DNA of 64,000 bases from Tyto alba (taxonomy: Eukaryota > Chordata > Aves > Strigiformes > Tytonidae). This document shows, one piece after another, positions 42,301 through 64,000 of the stretch (positions are counted from its first letter, which is position 1; each line of letters begins with the position of its first letter). The notes beneath the pieces were generated by a model that searched no databases, had not been told where the DNA came from, and worked only from the letters and a program-made list of their open reading frames with translations. Location of the stretch: the NCBI RefSeq assembly GCF_018691265.1, contig NW_024881283.1, forward strand, positions 7,683,731 through 7,747,730, given 5' to 3'. The translations under genes and the position numbers were made by a program.

Positions 42301-44859
42301 TTCTTTTATAATTTAATTTACATAACATTAAATGACTCAAGTAACCTATCAAGTAGACAAAGTGCTGGCTGCAAGGTCACTATGATTTTCACCATGCATG
42401 AACTGGTCAACAGATGTAAGCTAAACTGTCTAGTTACCATCTTAACATTAAAGAAATTAAGCTTGCAGTTCCTACACCTTTAGTCATCTGTCCCCCAATT
42501 CATTTTGTCCCGTTCCATCTGAAACAAGCAATCAACAACTACCACTGTCTACCTGTGCATTCCCACCTACAAAACACACACAGATTAAAGCAAACCACCA
42601 AGGCAGGATTGCTCAGAAACACAGCTGAGATGACAGCCCTGATGATCCTGTACTGTAGGCCTGTCTTCTCTTTACCACAAGAGACCTCTGTAAAGCTTTT
42701 ACAGTGTAAATATCCTTGATATGAGGAAAATACTGCTTTTTGCTCCACAGCAATTTGTGGTATTATGAAACACACCCAATCCTGCATAGGCATGCATTAT
42801 TGCACAGAAGAGATGCTCTTCAGATCTGTGAAGAAGTTTAAGAATCTTAATGAAAACACACAAACCTGTCTAGGCACACTGTATCCAGCTTTGCACACAG
42901 CAAACAGCCTCACTGGCTTCAAGTTTCATTATATATGAATTTATCATGTTGTAACATTTAAATACAGCAACAAAATGTTTTACTGGATGATATTTTCTGT
43001 TCTGTAAAAAGGCAGCGGGTCTCAAATGACGTGCGTAAACGATACTGGAAAGCTGGAGCAGTTTAAACATCCCTATTGCAATGAAGTAGATTTGTTTTCC
43101 TCAACCAGCAACAAAAATTAAGTTACCAAAAATCATCTTGTCCCCTTAGAAAACAAGAGTAGAAATTTGTACACTATTAAGCTGCAGAAGACAATGCAGT
43201 TATTCCTTTGAATTCCTGCAAACAGTCTGCAGGGGAAATTATTTATTAGAAGCAATCTTAGTCAAAGTTAAGGAAACATTTCAGCAACAAGATCAACAGT
43301 TCTGTATAATTTACAGTATGGTATTCCTTGCTAGTATAAAAACAAAATCTGAAAAGCTTCTGCAGAGAGCACTGAACTAGCAAAGCTACTTCAATTATGT
43401 TTTGATTTTTTAAAAAATAAGAACGCATCACAGTTCTTATTTTTTAAAATCATAATCCTACATGATTGATTCTATTTTTTTCACCGATTACTTTTTTCCT
43501 GACTTCACCCAAATCAGTATCAAAACACCATGGATACTGAGCAATGCAAGAATACGTAATAGCTTCCCTGAAATAAGACAGGTAAGACTGAGGTATAAAT
43601 GTTAATTAAGAAGTAGTTAGAAACAGTACTGTACAGACTAGGTAGAACTATTTCATTGTGCAATTATCAAAAAGCAACAAAGCCAGAAAAATAAATATTC
43701 CAAGCTTGACAGGTACACGCATGTGATTATCAATACAAGAGCCAAACTGCCCTGCTTCAGTTTCCCCTATGCAAAAAGGGCATTACTTCACTTACATCCT
43801 TGGAAAGTTGAGAAGTACCTATTTATAAGGTAGTCTGGTATGAATGGAAATACACAAATGCTAGCTATTTATTACAGTCAGCTAATTCTTACAGTAATAA
43901 TAACTGCAATAAACAATTCAAAATTATAAGCAAATTCATTGTGTAGACAACTGACATTACTCACTAGCAAACTACTTGATTACTCACTCCCTGATAGATT
44001 TTAGATTAAATGGCTGTAACACAGCAGGACTAAAAGGATCCCAAGAACTAAAGCCACTTGAATAAGACCTTTTACCAAATCCTTTATTCTTCTGAGAATG
44101 AATACCTGCTTATCATTTAAGTACCAGGTGACAGGTACATCTGAAACACTTAAAAGCAAACTCTTTAACTTCATAAAAAGCTTAAGGTCTTGTGAAATTT
44201 AAACAAATGTAGAAATGCATCTTTTGACATTGAGAGCTTTAGTTCCTCATCAGAGCATCAGTACAGACAGCACTGGTATTTTTTTACCTTTGCATCGTTT
44301 GGACTGCTGAAATACAAGCAGCTCGCGTTATCACATCCTATCGCTCCAGGGAGCTGTAACAGGATCGCTTCCCGAAAAACCCGAACACAAGGACTAAAAA
44401 CGGCATGGCAATTTCCACATAAACAATCAAATCTGCTCTGAGGAGTTTATAAACTCGGGCTCAAACCTGCAAACCCGCAGAAGGCTGCAAACCCTGCTCT
44501 ACTCAGGGGAGCCGCTCCGGGCAAGTTAACGGGGCTGAGAGATCAACACCCGGAGTTAACTGGGTATGTGATGAACAGCAGGGTGGAAGCAGGACATCTC
44601 TCTGGGATAATAATTAAAAAATAAAATAAAAGCAAACCCAAAACAACCCAAAGCCCCTAACGAGCAAGCGGCAAAGCAGAAAACAACTTCGCCGCCCGGC
44701 AGCCGCGGAGGGCGCGGGCAGCGGCGGCACAGCGGGACGAGCGGGCTCGGCCAGGCCTCACCGCGCCCTCACGGACCCGCCCGGGAGGCGGCGGGCGGTG
44801 CTCGGCGCTGCCCAACGAGCCGCCACCGGGCCGGGCCGGGCCGGGCCGGGCCGCCTCAC
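39375..44859 (-). other. RCAN3: Probable RCAN3 intron 1
   Basis: AT-rich 5.5 kb between the 5' UTR acceptor at 39375 and the CpG island near 44.7 kb. It contains (CA)n stretches at about 40453-40470 and 40551-40566 and a 49-bp fold-back palindrome at 43404-43451. Open frames of 100-130 codons near 41.5-41.9 kb lack domain similarity. Confidence 0.6.
43404..43451. repeat. RCAN3: AT-rich fold-back hairpin in RCAN3 intron 1
   Basis: Left arm 43404-43424 and right arm 43433-43451 are reverse complements except for two extra T residues in the left arm, with an 8-nt loop GCATCACA. The arm ends with AATAAGAAC and its complement GTTCTTATT next to the loop. Perfect pairing over about 19 bp is more than expected in random AT-rich DNA. 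It may be a remnant of a small inverted-repeat element. Confidence 0.75.
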
Positions 44860-45330
44860 CTCAGGACGGGACTCCCGGCGAAGGGACGGCTCAGGGGACG
44901 GTGGAAGCAACAGCTTGCCGGCGGCGGAGGCGCTCACCGAATCCTCCTGTGCGGGGACGCCCTCGGCAGCGGCGGAGATAGGGGCACCGCGCCGGGAGCG
45001 CGCACTCCCCGCCGGTCGCCGTGCGGAGCGAGCGGCTGCGGAAGCGGGAGCGAGAGCGGCGGGAACGCGCCTGCGCGCGCGCCCTCGCGCCTCCGCAGCG
45101 CCTGAGGGAGCTGCGGGGAGGGGGGTCGGTGACCCGGATGGAAGGGGGGGGGGGAGTGTGTGAGTGTGACTCTGCGCATGCGCCGGGTCCGTCCCCGCGC
45201 TGAGGGGTAGTGGCGGGACGGCCATCTCGTTGCACGTGAGGGGCTGCCCTCCATCCCGCTGCTCCGCGGTGGGTTTCAGGCGTAATTCCACCCCCCCCGC
45301 CCCACACACACCCCATGGAATCCGGGCGGG
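44640..45330. promoter_or_regulatory. RCAN3: CpG island, probable RCAN3 promoter and noncoding first exon
   Basis: GC- and CpG-rich block 5.3 kb upstream of the RCAN3 ATG exon. A minus-strand donor CCTGAG/GTGAGGCGG at 44859 suggests that a noncoding exon ends at 44860. An NRF1-type palindrome TGCGCATGCGCC is at 45173-45184, a GGCCATCTCG YY1-like site near 45219-45228, and five CCGGG pentamers at about 44827-44852. G or C homopolymers occur near 45147-45156 and 45291-45297. Long open frames across the island are composition artefacts. Confidence 0.65.
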
Positions 45331-48300
45331 GTGGGGTGGTCCACAGCAAAGGGCACGAAGCGCTTTTGGGGAAGCGAAGGGTGTTCTACAGGTATCCATC
45401 CTTGAGGAGGCGACGGGCTTCCACCGTCTGCTTGGCCTCGAGGAAAGGCTTTGCAGGGTTCCCCGTGGGAATGGATGAGCTGAGGGAGATGAGAATTGAC
45501 TCAAAAGCTGCAAATTGCTCCAGGCACTGCCTCTGGAGATGCAGTCAGCAGCTGAGTTGCTGGCAAAAGGGAGCATGGAGGGCAAGAGGCTTCTTCCATG
45601 TTTTTAATTAACAGCCTTTGAGTGCTGTTGGAGACCTGGCAGCAGAGCGCCTCGGGGTGTCCCAGCAGGACGTTTGGGTGACCTTGAAGGCTAAAGCCAG
45701 AGAAGACGACGTGGGACTGAGCGGGAGCACAGCACCTGTGCTGCCGTGCTTTGTGCTTGGCAGATTGCTGCTGCGAAAGGCCCACGTACGCTCCTCCATG
45801 GCGGCCGAAGTTAATCGGTTTTACTTGCAGTTGGCCTCAGCTGGCGGACGCGCTCGGGCGGTTGCCAGATGGGAACAGGGACAGTTTGTGTCCCTCATCT
45901 CTCAGAGTAAATCATAGCTTAATCCAGCTATGAGATGATGTGAGACGGTGGTCAGTGATAAATGAATGCTTGTGTGTGTTTGCATCTAAAGAAAGCACAA
46001 ACATCATTCTTTCGATTGTGTTAGGTTTTGCACAAAAAGCATGCAAAACTATTACATCTCACTGACAAAATATTTACTTCAGCAGCTTTGTCCTCACTTG
46101 GAAAGCCAGAAGACATGATTTTTGACATAAATCGTAAAATTTCTGTGGTTGAAATGCTTTCTCCTAAAGTTTAGGCACAGAAAAAAGGTAGAAATTAATT
46201 CTAAGTTGGTCATCCTTACCAGGCTTGTAATTTGTTTGTCTACAGCACAACCCTTTTCCTTGTAAGAAAATGGCATAGCAGAATTCACTTTTAGAAAGGT
46301 AAGATCAGTCTTACCTGTCCAGATAAGGGATTCTGCAATTTAGATGCAGTGCAAATTTATGCAGTAATTGGCCAGTCTCAATTACCTTAGCCTTTCCTTG
46401 CTGCAATCGCATGCTTTATTAATTCAATACCATGTTCTTCCTCCCTAGCCAGCAATATATTCTGCTTTAATACCACAAACACCCAACATTTGTGTCCATT
46501 TCAGGAACATTTTAAATACTCTGTCTTTTGTAATAACACCTCTTCCGTAGCATACATTTTTGTAATGCTCCCAACGTCTGGCTCAATTCCCACCACTTTA
46601 TATTAGCACTTAACACAGTTGTCTCTGATAACACACTAACCCTTAAATGATGTTAACAAAGTATTACCATATTTATCAGAAACTCTGGGGCTTAAGTATG
46701 CTGTGTCTGCAAGCATTCACAGAAGTGCTAGCCACTGTTTTAATACTTGTGTCCAGGGACTGCTATGGAGTGCAGCTTTAACACCGAAAAGTACGTAAGG
46801 CTGCTCTTGTTTTTTGTTGTTTTTTTTTTTTTTCTCCGTTTGTGGTTTGGGACCCCAAGAGATACATTTAATTAAGAGTATCCTGAGGGTTATCTTCTGC
46901 TTATCCCCCTGGACTAAAACCCATATGGTGAGTGTTAATTAGGTTGGCAAGCATTCAATTAAGCTACATTGCCAGTATTCTAAATTTATGACCGTCTGTA
47001 TCTCTTAATGGCATTGTTAGGAAATGCCCTTAAGCTGTCTACTGCAATCAACGACATGATATCCTGTATCTGAAGGATGGCATCTCCTACAGCGTAGCAT
47101 TCCCAACTAGTATTAGAGGTCTTTGCTGTCTCAGAGAACCATGCTGTTGTCTCAATTTCAGTATTGAGTTGGCAGGCATGCAAAAATCATGAGTCAGGTA
47201 TAATGCTTTTGGTTCTGTGATCTGGTTCATCTTGTGTGTCTCCCCCGCCTTCTTAGGCTATACTTAGATCACATTTTCAAGCTCCTCTCCAAAATAATGA
47301 ATGCTGACTTTTTTTTAAAAAACTCAAACCTGTAAAACTAAGATTTGCAAGTAAATTGCATGATTCCTAAAGCTGACACCAAATACTTAGAGACTCATGT
47401 AAAATGGCAAGCATTAGTAATGCTGCAGCCTCAAACATGAGTTGCAGCAATCTGCATTTCATTTGCAAGTATCCTGTTAAAAAAGACAGTTCTTTGAATG
47501 CACTTAGTATTTATAGTAGTAAACTAAATTCTGTCTTAACTTCTCTCAAGACATTTATGGTCGATTAAAGCTACACCAGGAGTATGGAACAGGCCAGAAT
47601 TCTACAGGTTTTTCCACAATCTTTTATTAAGTTAATTTCCAAAGGTCTCACCTAAAGGACAAGTAAAATTAAATAGACATGCAGCATTGCTTATGAAAAA
47701 TTAAGCAGTTATCTTCATAGTCCAATACTGTAAAGCTTGATTTATTTACACATTTTAATGTGAACAAGGGAACGTTGTAGGCAGATCATTTTGTACATTC
47801 AGCCAACATAGAAGCTGTATTCCACAGCATTAAGTTACATGTAAGATATACACTGAGAATGTATTAAGTGCTCTGGTGCATTGAAAAGCCACACAGCATG
47901 GAAGCAATAGATGTCAGTTCACATTTGATAAAGAAGCTAGAAGACAGAGTCAAGGAGCTATTCTACCAGTTTAGTAAATGCGACAGTAGTCAGTTGATTT
48001 TTGTGCATACTTTTTCAGCTCTTGATTCTAAAAAATGCTGCACATTTGGAAAGGTAAGCACACTCTGCTGTTCACAGTGCCCTGCCTCTCTCCAGATCAG
48101 CCCTGGATAAACCGAAGTTTTGACATACACACATTAAAGTGTGCTGTACACCAACAGATTATTTTTCACGCTACAAAAGGGACCAGAATGTGGCATGGGG
48201 CTCTTCTCCTTTAAACCTTCATGTGCTGTTTAGCTGTAAATGTTCACTGCAATCCCTGGCATGGCCATCGTCACCTCAGACTAACAAATACTCTGTAAAA

Positions 48301-50213
48301 AGTGTAGACTTGAGGGTACAAATAGCTTCCTGTTTTCATCTTGTAAGCTGTGAACTAGAAGGGGGGTAAGGAGTTTATTTTAATCCTGAGCTATACCCTC
48401 CCACTGTTAGAATGAGCACAGAAGTCCCAAAGTCAAGTTTAAACAGATGTTTGGCTTCTAGGGGCCCTATTCATGCCTTCTCAGCAACAGAGATGGCAGC
48501 TGTAAGACTGCTAAAGAGCAGAAAATAAAATCTTTTGGAAGCTTGGGAGAAAGAGAAAGAAAGGGGGAAGTGCATAAAATACAAAAAACGCCCCACATTT
48601 TAAAATTCAAGTATTGAACACAGGCAGCAAGAAGGAGCGAGGTGCAGTCTAGTGGTCCTACAACCTTGCTTACAGTGGCTAACCCAGCCTGGCAAAAACA
48701 AAACCCTTACAACATCAGTGCATGGAGTTGAGGACTACAGCCCAAGGAACACCTCAGGCTCTACTGGTGTGTCACAACTGAGTAATCAAAAATATTGTGA
48801 TTTACGTGCAGTAGAAACAGCCATCACCTCCCTTGGAGTCCGTTGTCAGGAAGTTTCCAAAAGCAAGTCTCACTGCAGGTAAAGGGAACTATCATTAAGT
48901 AGAATTATTTAAACACACACAGACTGTGTAAAGAAAACATGGTTATATAAAGCTTTGGAACAAGACTCTTGCCTTTATAGTCTTTGAAAGAAAAGGGCCA
49001 AACCAGCACAATAATACAAAGGCTCAGGTTATGACTGGAGGAAATTTCACTCAGAGCAGAAGACAGCCACGCGCTGACAACTGAGGGCTCTCTGGCAGAG
49101 AGGAAGGTCAGGCCAGGAGTCAGTCAGTGCTCAGGCTGTAGAGAATCCAGGCAGCTTACTGCAAAAAAAAAATCACTGAATCAGGCCAAAGAGCAGCCCA
49201 CAAAAGAAAAAAACAAGCAGGGGCTCTGCATCAGAATAGCTCTCTCCCCAGTGTCTTTCATCATGTCAGGTCCCATGAGTAGAAGAAAAACTTAACCAGC
49301 CATTTACTGGCTGCAAAGTCTGCACACCAGTCAATTGTAGTTTTTAAATACTACTGAAAAACTAAAACCTGAGAAAACTACATTCTGCTACACATAGGAC
49401 CATCCTAATAGTAGGAGTCAACAGCAAAACATTTAGGCTCTTATTATTATTTTATACCACAGCAACACCTGTAATAACTACACACAGAATATTGCCGTGT
49501 AAAAAGAAGAGTTTGTAGCTATGCATGGTTTAGCACAGCTTGTTTTAAAACAGTATGTTTCTGTGGTTTCAGACCTAATAGGTCAAAACAGTTATTGCCT
49601 CATTGATTAAAAGGGAAGAGATAAGAAAAGCCAGCATTCTTGTACCCTTCTCATTCAGCCTCCCCTGTACTACTTTGTTTTGTATTGTTAATGAACAAAT
49701 GCTGCACATAAATTCACAAACAATTGATTACTGGGGATACAAAGCCAAAGGTAGTAAATCAGTGTCACTGCAATCCAACAAGATTAATGTTCTGGCAGTA
49801 TTAGTCCATTAACGTTGTTATCTTACTTAAACACAAAAAGTACTGAGGGTAAAAAGAAAAGCTCTTATTTCTTGAGGTTTCATAAGCTGTAGTGTATGGG
49901 ATGCCACTGATAAGATCTGAATTGTCAGACATGCCAAGTTGGTGAAGAAACTTCACATTTAGGTACACATTACAGCCACCAGGCATCTACTCTTTGCAGG
50001 GGGGAAGGTTATAATTTTTCTAAGCTGCACAAAAATGCCAAAGCAATCTCAAGTATTTCCAGATTGAATTAGTATTCAATAGCTGGCAAGACAAACATGT
50101 GCAAAAGAACAGTTCTATTGTCATACACAATAGCAGAATATGGAATAACTATATACAAATCAGTGGAGTTCTTGGGAATTTTTGGTAATGGGAACAGAAA
50201 CTGGCCAGGAGTC

Positions 50214-50248
<35 letters not shown>

Positions 50249-50711
50249 ACAGAAAGCCACTGTTGCAAGTCCAAGATCCTCCCAAACCCCTTGGTATCAG
50301 AGCAACCACTTAAAAATGTACAAAACACAAGCACTATTCATTTCAAATGAAGTCTTCTAAGGTCCTGGAGACACTCCATAATGCATACAGTCCAAGACAC
50401 ACCAAGTAGAGTTAAAATTCTATTTCCCAGCAAAACAATGGCTTTTTGAGAAGATGATGATATCAAAGAGCCAGTATAACTTGCATATGCCAGTATATGT
50501 TGTACTTTGTCCTTTCTACTTGACAGTTCCCCCCCCTTGTGTCTATTCTCTCTTCATATCAACTTGTAGCCATCTCTTGGAAGCTGGAAAGATAAGTATC
50601 ATGAGTACACAATGCTCTATTATTCTTACAGCCCTCACTGAGTGCTGGACTGTGTATGCTTTTTTCTTCTTAGGTCATTCACAATATTAGACTAGTATCT
50701 TTTTTTTTTTT

Positions 50712-50743
<32 letters not shown>

Positions 50744-51225
50744 GTAAAAAAGGGGGGACCCCAGCCTACACCACCTAGACTGAGCTTTTTACCTAAGGAA
50801 TATCAGCACCTTTAAGGCCACAAAACAAAATTGGAAATCCTGCCTCAACCAGAAAGAAAATAAGAGTGATAGGGAATTAGGACCTCATCAAGAACTACAA
50901 AAAATTCCCACCAGATACCAGTCACATTACTATTCTCATTTCTTCTGGTTCTCATACTTTACAGTGTTCCCTTTGCACCATTTAATCCAGCTTGAAGGTC
51001 CTGCTATGAAACCAGAAAACTGGCAAGTCATCTTTGTTCTAAACTGCCTTATAATCCAGTGGTGCTATGAAAACAAGTCACATTCTCAGTGCATATGTTC
51101 AACACTAGTCAGAGAACAGTTGTACAGGAAGTGCCCAAGATTCACGTTTTGAAGGAATAAAGTAGCTTGCTTTCTCTAACAAAACATGCTGCTCTAAAGA
51201 CACAGGAAGTTTCAGTATTCGTGCT
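45331..51225. other. Intergenic region between the RCAN3 promoter and the NIPAL3 3' end
   Basis: AT-rich except for a moderately GC-rich shoulder to about 45.87 kb. No exon with splice partners is recognised. Simple tracts include a T run near 46821-46833, an A run at about 50221-50246 and a long interrupted T tract at 50700-50743. Part of the right side may be NIPAL3 3' UTR if a more distal polyadenylation site is used. Confidence 0.5.
50700..50743. repeat. Long interrupted poly-T tract
   Basis: About 12 T, CCC, then about 28 T on the plus strand, followed by GTAAAAAAGGGGGGACCCC. It could be the poly-A tail side of a degraded minus-oriented retroelement, but no element body is recognisable. 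The assembled length is unreliable. Confidence 0.75.
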
Positions 51226-51240
51226 TGAAAACAATCACAT

Positions 51241-51745
51241 TTTATTGCCATGTTAAGGTAGTTTGATGGTCATGCTAGAGACATGAGGATTTACAACATT
51301 TTCTGGAAATCCGCCACAGTCTCTGTATAGGAAAGATTAAATCCTGCCCTCCTCTCTCTGTGAGCACCTCCTGAAAACTTCTATTTGGAGATAAACCCAC
51401 TCCCAGCAGGACTAAAAATTGCCCAATCACTTCTCTTCACACATCTCTGCGTTTTCACAGCATCTATTATCTCATCGGTTTCATACTGCCATGGTACTGC
51501 ACTCACCGTTTCACACTTCCAGACAGCAGCCTTCAATGGAGAACTGTGATTTACTTCTTGCTAAGATGAATGCTTTCAACGTCACAACTATAGAGAGTTG
51601 TTTATTTTAATGATCAGCCTTGAAAGTTAAGTTTGAGACAAGCTTTAAAGTATATCAAGGTTGGCTTTACATTTGCTTATATTTTAGTGGGTAAATAAAT
51701 AAAGGTCATACTTTTGATGATTTAAATCAGTTCCTTAAAGGTCAC
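51241..51745 (-). other. NIPAL3: Probable proximal NIPAL3 3' UTR
   Basis: Downstream of the NIPAL3 stop (TGA at 51748-51746). The first minus-strand AATAAA is at 51246-51241, which would give a short UTR of about 0.5 kb. Longer UTRs ending farther left are equally possible. Confidence 0.35.
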
Positions 51746-62157
<10,412 letters not shown>

Positions 62158-62290
62158 TTTGATTGATTGGAACGTTTGCTTTTGAGCTGCTTTGATGCTG
62201 GAACTTCTCTTTAAAGAAGAGACTTGGACCCTGCTGGAACTGCCCTGTCTGTAAGTTGGTACCACTTCTTTCCATCCATTCTGGTTTCTT

Positions 62291-63619
62291 AGACAAGCAA
62301 CAATAAGTTCAGTGAAATGCAAAAAAAAAAAAAATCTCTGTAGCCCGTCTACTGGTTTTCTTCCCCCACCAGGCTACACTGAGATAGTGTAGGCACTGTA
62401 GGCAGAAGTGTAGATGAGGCAGTATTCCCAGCCAGTCAGTGGGGCAGCAAGGTTGTATTCCTCCAAGGTGATACTAAGAAAAAAAAAAAAAAACAATAGG
62501 ATTGGGTCAATGTTTTGTACTCCATGGTACAAAACCTGCAATGAAATTCTGGTGAAGGATAGGCCACAGGAAAACTCCCTGCAATCAAACTAACAGCTGC
62601 ACATTTGAGCAGAGAAAGATTTTAAATGCCTTCTTTCAACGTCTCAAACAGAGAAACTCACACAGACTTTGCTTTACAAGTCCTTGCAAACTGGCTTGGC
62701 CCCAGGAATGACATATTCAACTGGCATTTAACATCAGGCCTTGCCATTTGGAAAGCTCTTATCAAAAAGGCTCTGAAGACCTCCAAGCCATCTTTAATTT
62801 CTCTACTGTCTGCATACCTCTGTTGCTTGTTCAGGACGCAGGATTACATTAGTCACACCATCCCCACGTGCTGGGGATGACAGAGCTGCTCTCCGTGCAG
62901 AGGTCATTTCAGTATAATTGCTGTGAGCAGAGTTTGGAGGCTAAATTCCTTAGAGCCAGACTCATAGGTGTCTGGAAAGCACTGCACAGAGTGAGCCTGC
63001 CCGAGGTCCCTGTGTGCTTTGATGGCTCTTCACCAAAGACCTCAAGGAACATCAGCATCATCCCCCTCTTTGTATAGAGGGGGATGCTGGTGTATAGACA
63101 TTGCAGGGATGCGATCCTCACAAGTGATACGTCCTCCTCCGTCCACTCAAAAACTACCTGAAATGGTGCAGGCTCAGCATCCCTTAGACTTAGACCCTGG
63201 ACAACCAGCCTGTGGTCTCATCCTGAGGTAGCAAGACCCATCCCATGCTCAGGCTGCAAACTGCAAACTCCCTTGGCCAACCTTGGCATGCGAGGGATTA
63301 CTTTTAACTCCTGGGTTGTCCCAGTGCTTCCAGCACGGGGGGAACTGGGGTCACACGACAGCCTAGCTGCAAGGGCAAAAACACCCCGTTGTGAGGGGCT
63401 GGGGGGACAAATCCCCCTTCCATCGTAAGGAAACTCTACCCGGGCAGAGCAGGGCCTGGCTGAAGGCAGGGGGTGCCCCCCAGGACACCCTCCCCTGGCC
63501 AAGCCGCCCTGCGCAGCCGAGACCCGGGGCAATTCGTTCGCGACTAAAAACCTCCGGAAAAAAAAAACGCAATTCCGAGGGGACAGAGGCGGCCTCCCCC
63601 GCCAGCCCCGCGCACTCAC
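62291..63619 (-). other. NIPAL3: Probable NIPAL3 5' intron
   Basis: Between the ATG exon and the donor at 63619. It contains poly-A runs (about 62321-62334 and 62477-62493) and an imperfect hairpin at 63049-63093. No coding exon is evident. Confidence 0.5.
63049..63093. repeat. Imperfect GC-rich hairpin
   Basis: Left arm 63049-63068 and right arm 63077-63093 pair over about 17 positions (CCCCCTC against GAGGGGG next to the 8-nt loop, then AGCATC against GATGCT beyond a 3-nt bulge). It is short for a microRNA precursor but well matched. Confidence 0.7.
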
Positions 63620-64000
63620 CTGCTCCCTCAGGGAGCGACCCTCGCCCTCCGCCCCCGCCGCTCGGCCCCCGAGGCCGGGCCTTTGGCCCCGAGCTTCGGT
63701 TCCCGGCCGAGAGCCGCGTTCGGTTCCTGCCCGGCCCCTCCGATTTGCTGCCAGCCCTGTCAGCAGTCCGGGGCCGGGCCGGGGACTGGCTGCCAGGCGA
63801 GGGTCGGGCCTGGCCCAGCCTATGGGCCGAGCCCGCCTGAGGCGCAGCGCTCCGAGGAGGCGGGAGGAAGGATCCGCGTTCCGCGGCGGGGGGTGAGGCG
63901 GCGGCGGGGCTCTGCTGCGGGCCAGGCCGCGCAGGCCCCTCCCGGAGCCCCGGTCCTGAGGGGAGGAAGGGGCGCTCCCCAGCCCAGGGCTCTAGGGACA
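63390..64000. promoter_or_regulatory. NIPAL3: CpG island, NIPAL3 promoter, possibly shared with a divergent gene
   Basis: GC- and CpG-rich block reaching the right edge. In vertebrates NIPAL3 is recalled as lying head to head with STPG1, so this island may be a bidirectional promoter whose plus-strand gene starts at or beyond 64000. No STPG1 coding sequence is visible in the window. Open frames through the island are compositional. Confidence 0.65.
63620..63850 (-). other. NIPAL3: Predicted noncoding first exon of NIPAL3
   Basis: A strong minus-strand donor GAGCAG/GTGAGTGCG at 63619-63611 within the CpG island marks the 3' end of a likely 5' UTR exon at 63620. The 5' end is only a guess. Confidence 0.45.

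Noticed and set aside
44827..44852. Five CCGGG pentamers considered as a notable microsatellite
   Set aside because: Too short, and within ordinary GC-rich promoter sequence, to be more than a simple repeat.
44758..45585. 275-codon minus-strand frame across the RCAN3 CpG island
   Set aside because: Compositional; no domain and no similarity to RCAN3, whose coding start is at 39.3 kb.
45799..45917. Short plus-strand frame beginning MAAEVNRFY near a CCATGGCGGCC motif
   Set aside because: Only about 39 codons, a weak Kozak context (T at -3), no domain and no splice partner. It could equally be part of a noncoding RNA.
50221..50743. Poly-A and poly-T tracts considered as tails of processed retrogenes
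   Set aside because: No coding or SINE/LINE-like body and no flanking target duplication could be recognised next to them.
62158..62322. In-frame open extension upstream of the NIPAL3 start
   Set aside because: The frame stays open, but its apparent upstream start is TTG, not ATG. The MEGGN start matches the human N-terminus and has a good Kozak context.

Overview
This window is vertebrate nuclear DNA. Long AT-rich introns and intergenic stretches alternate with four CpG-island-like promoters, and the coding exons are short, bounded by GT/AG splice sites and read only on the minus strand. Splicing the exons by eye gives three complete genes and the start of a fourth: NIPAL3, RCAN3, NCMAP and SRRM1. 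That is the order and common orientation remembered for human 1p36.11, seen here on the reverse strand. Four genes in about 64 kb is much more compact than I recall for mammals. Together with LTRs in place of mammalian SINEs, this suggests a bird, possibly a passerine. The species is inferred, not read directly.

Layout from left to right. 1-2570 is SRRM1 intron 1. 2571-2591 holds the first seven SRRM1 codons, and the SRRM1 CpG island covers about 1990-3420. About 5.0-8.0 kb holds the three NCMAP coding exons and a probable 3' UTR, and 8.0-20.7 kb is probably NCMAP 5' intron. About 20.7-21.65 kb is a GC island containing 19 apparently identical copies of a 28-bp minisatellite. 21.7-30.8 kb is intergenic. 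30.8-39.4 kb holds the RCAN3 3' UTR and four coding exons, with a 975-bp solo LTR in one intron. 39.4-44.8 kb is RCAN3 intron 1, ending at a CpG island at about 44.6-45.3 kb. 45.3-51.2 kb is intergenic. 51.7-62.2 kb holds the eleven NIPAL3 coding exons, with a second LTR in one intron. A final CpG island at about 63.4-64.0 kb carries a probable noncoding NIPAL3 first exon.

The genes are neighbours by ancestry and do not form a pathway. SRRM1 is a splicing coactivator, NCMAP a small peripheral-myelin membrane protein, RCAN3 a calcineurin regulator and NIPAL3 a NIPA-family multipass membrane protein. The reconstructed proteins are 408 aa (NIPAL3), 249 or 250 aa (RCAN3) and 103 aa (NCMAP). All reading phases close across the introns, which strongly supports the models.

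I found no new biological system. The points most worth checking are the homogeneous 28-bp minisatellite at the putative NCMAP promoter, an apparent 8-residue C-terminal extension of RCAN3, two antisense-oriented intronic LTRs (one with a clean 5-bp target duplication), two fold-back hairpins, and promoter palindromes upstream of SRRM1 and RCAN3.
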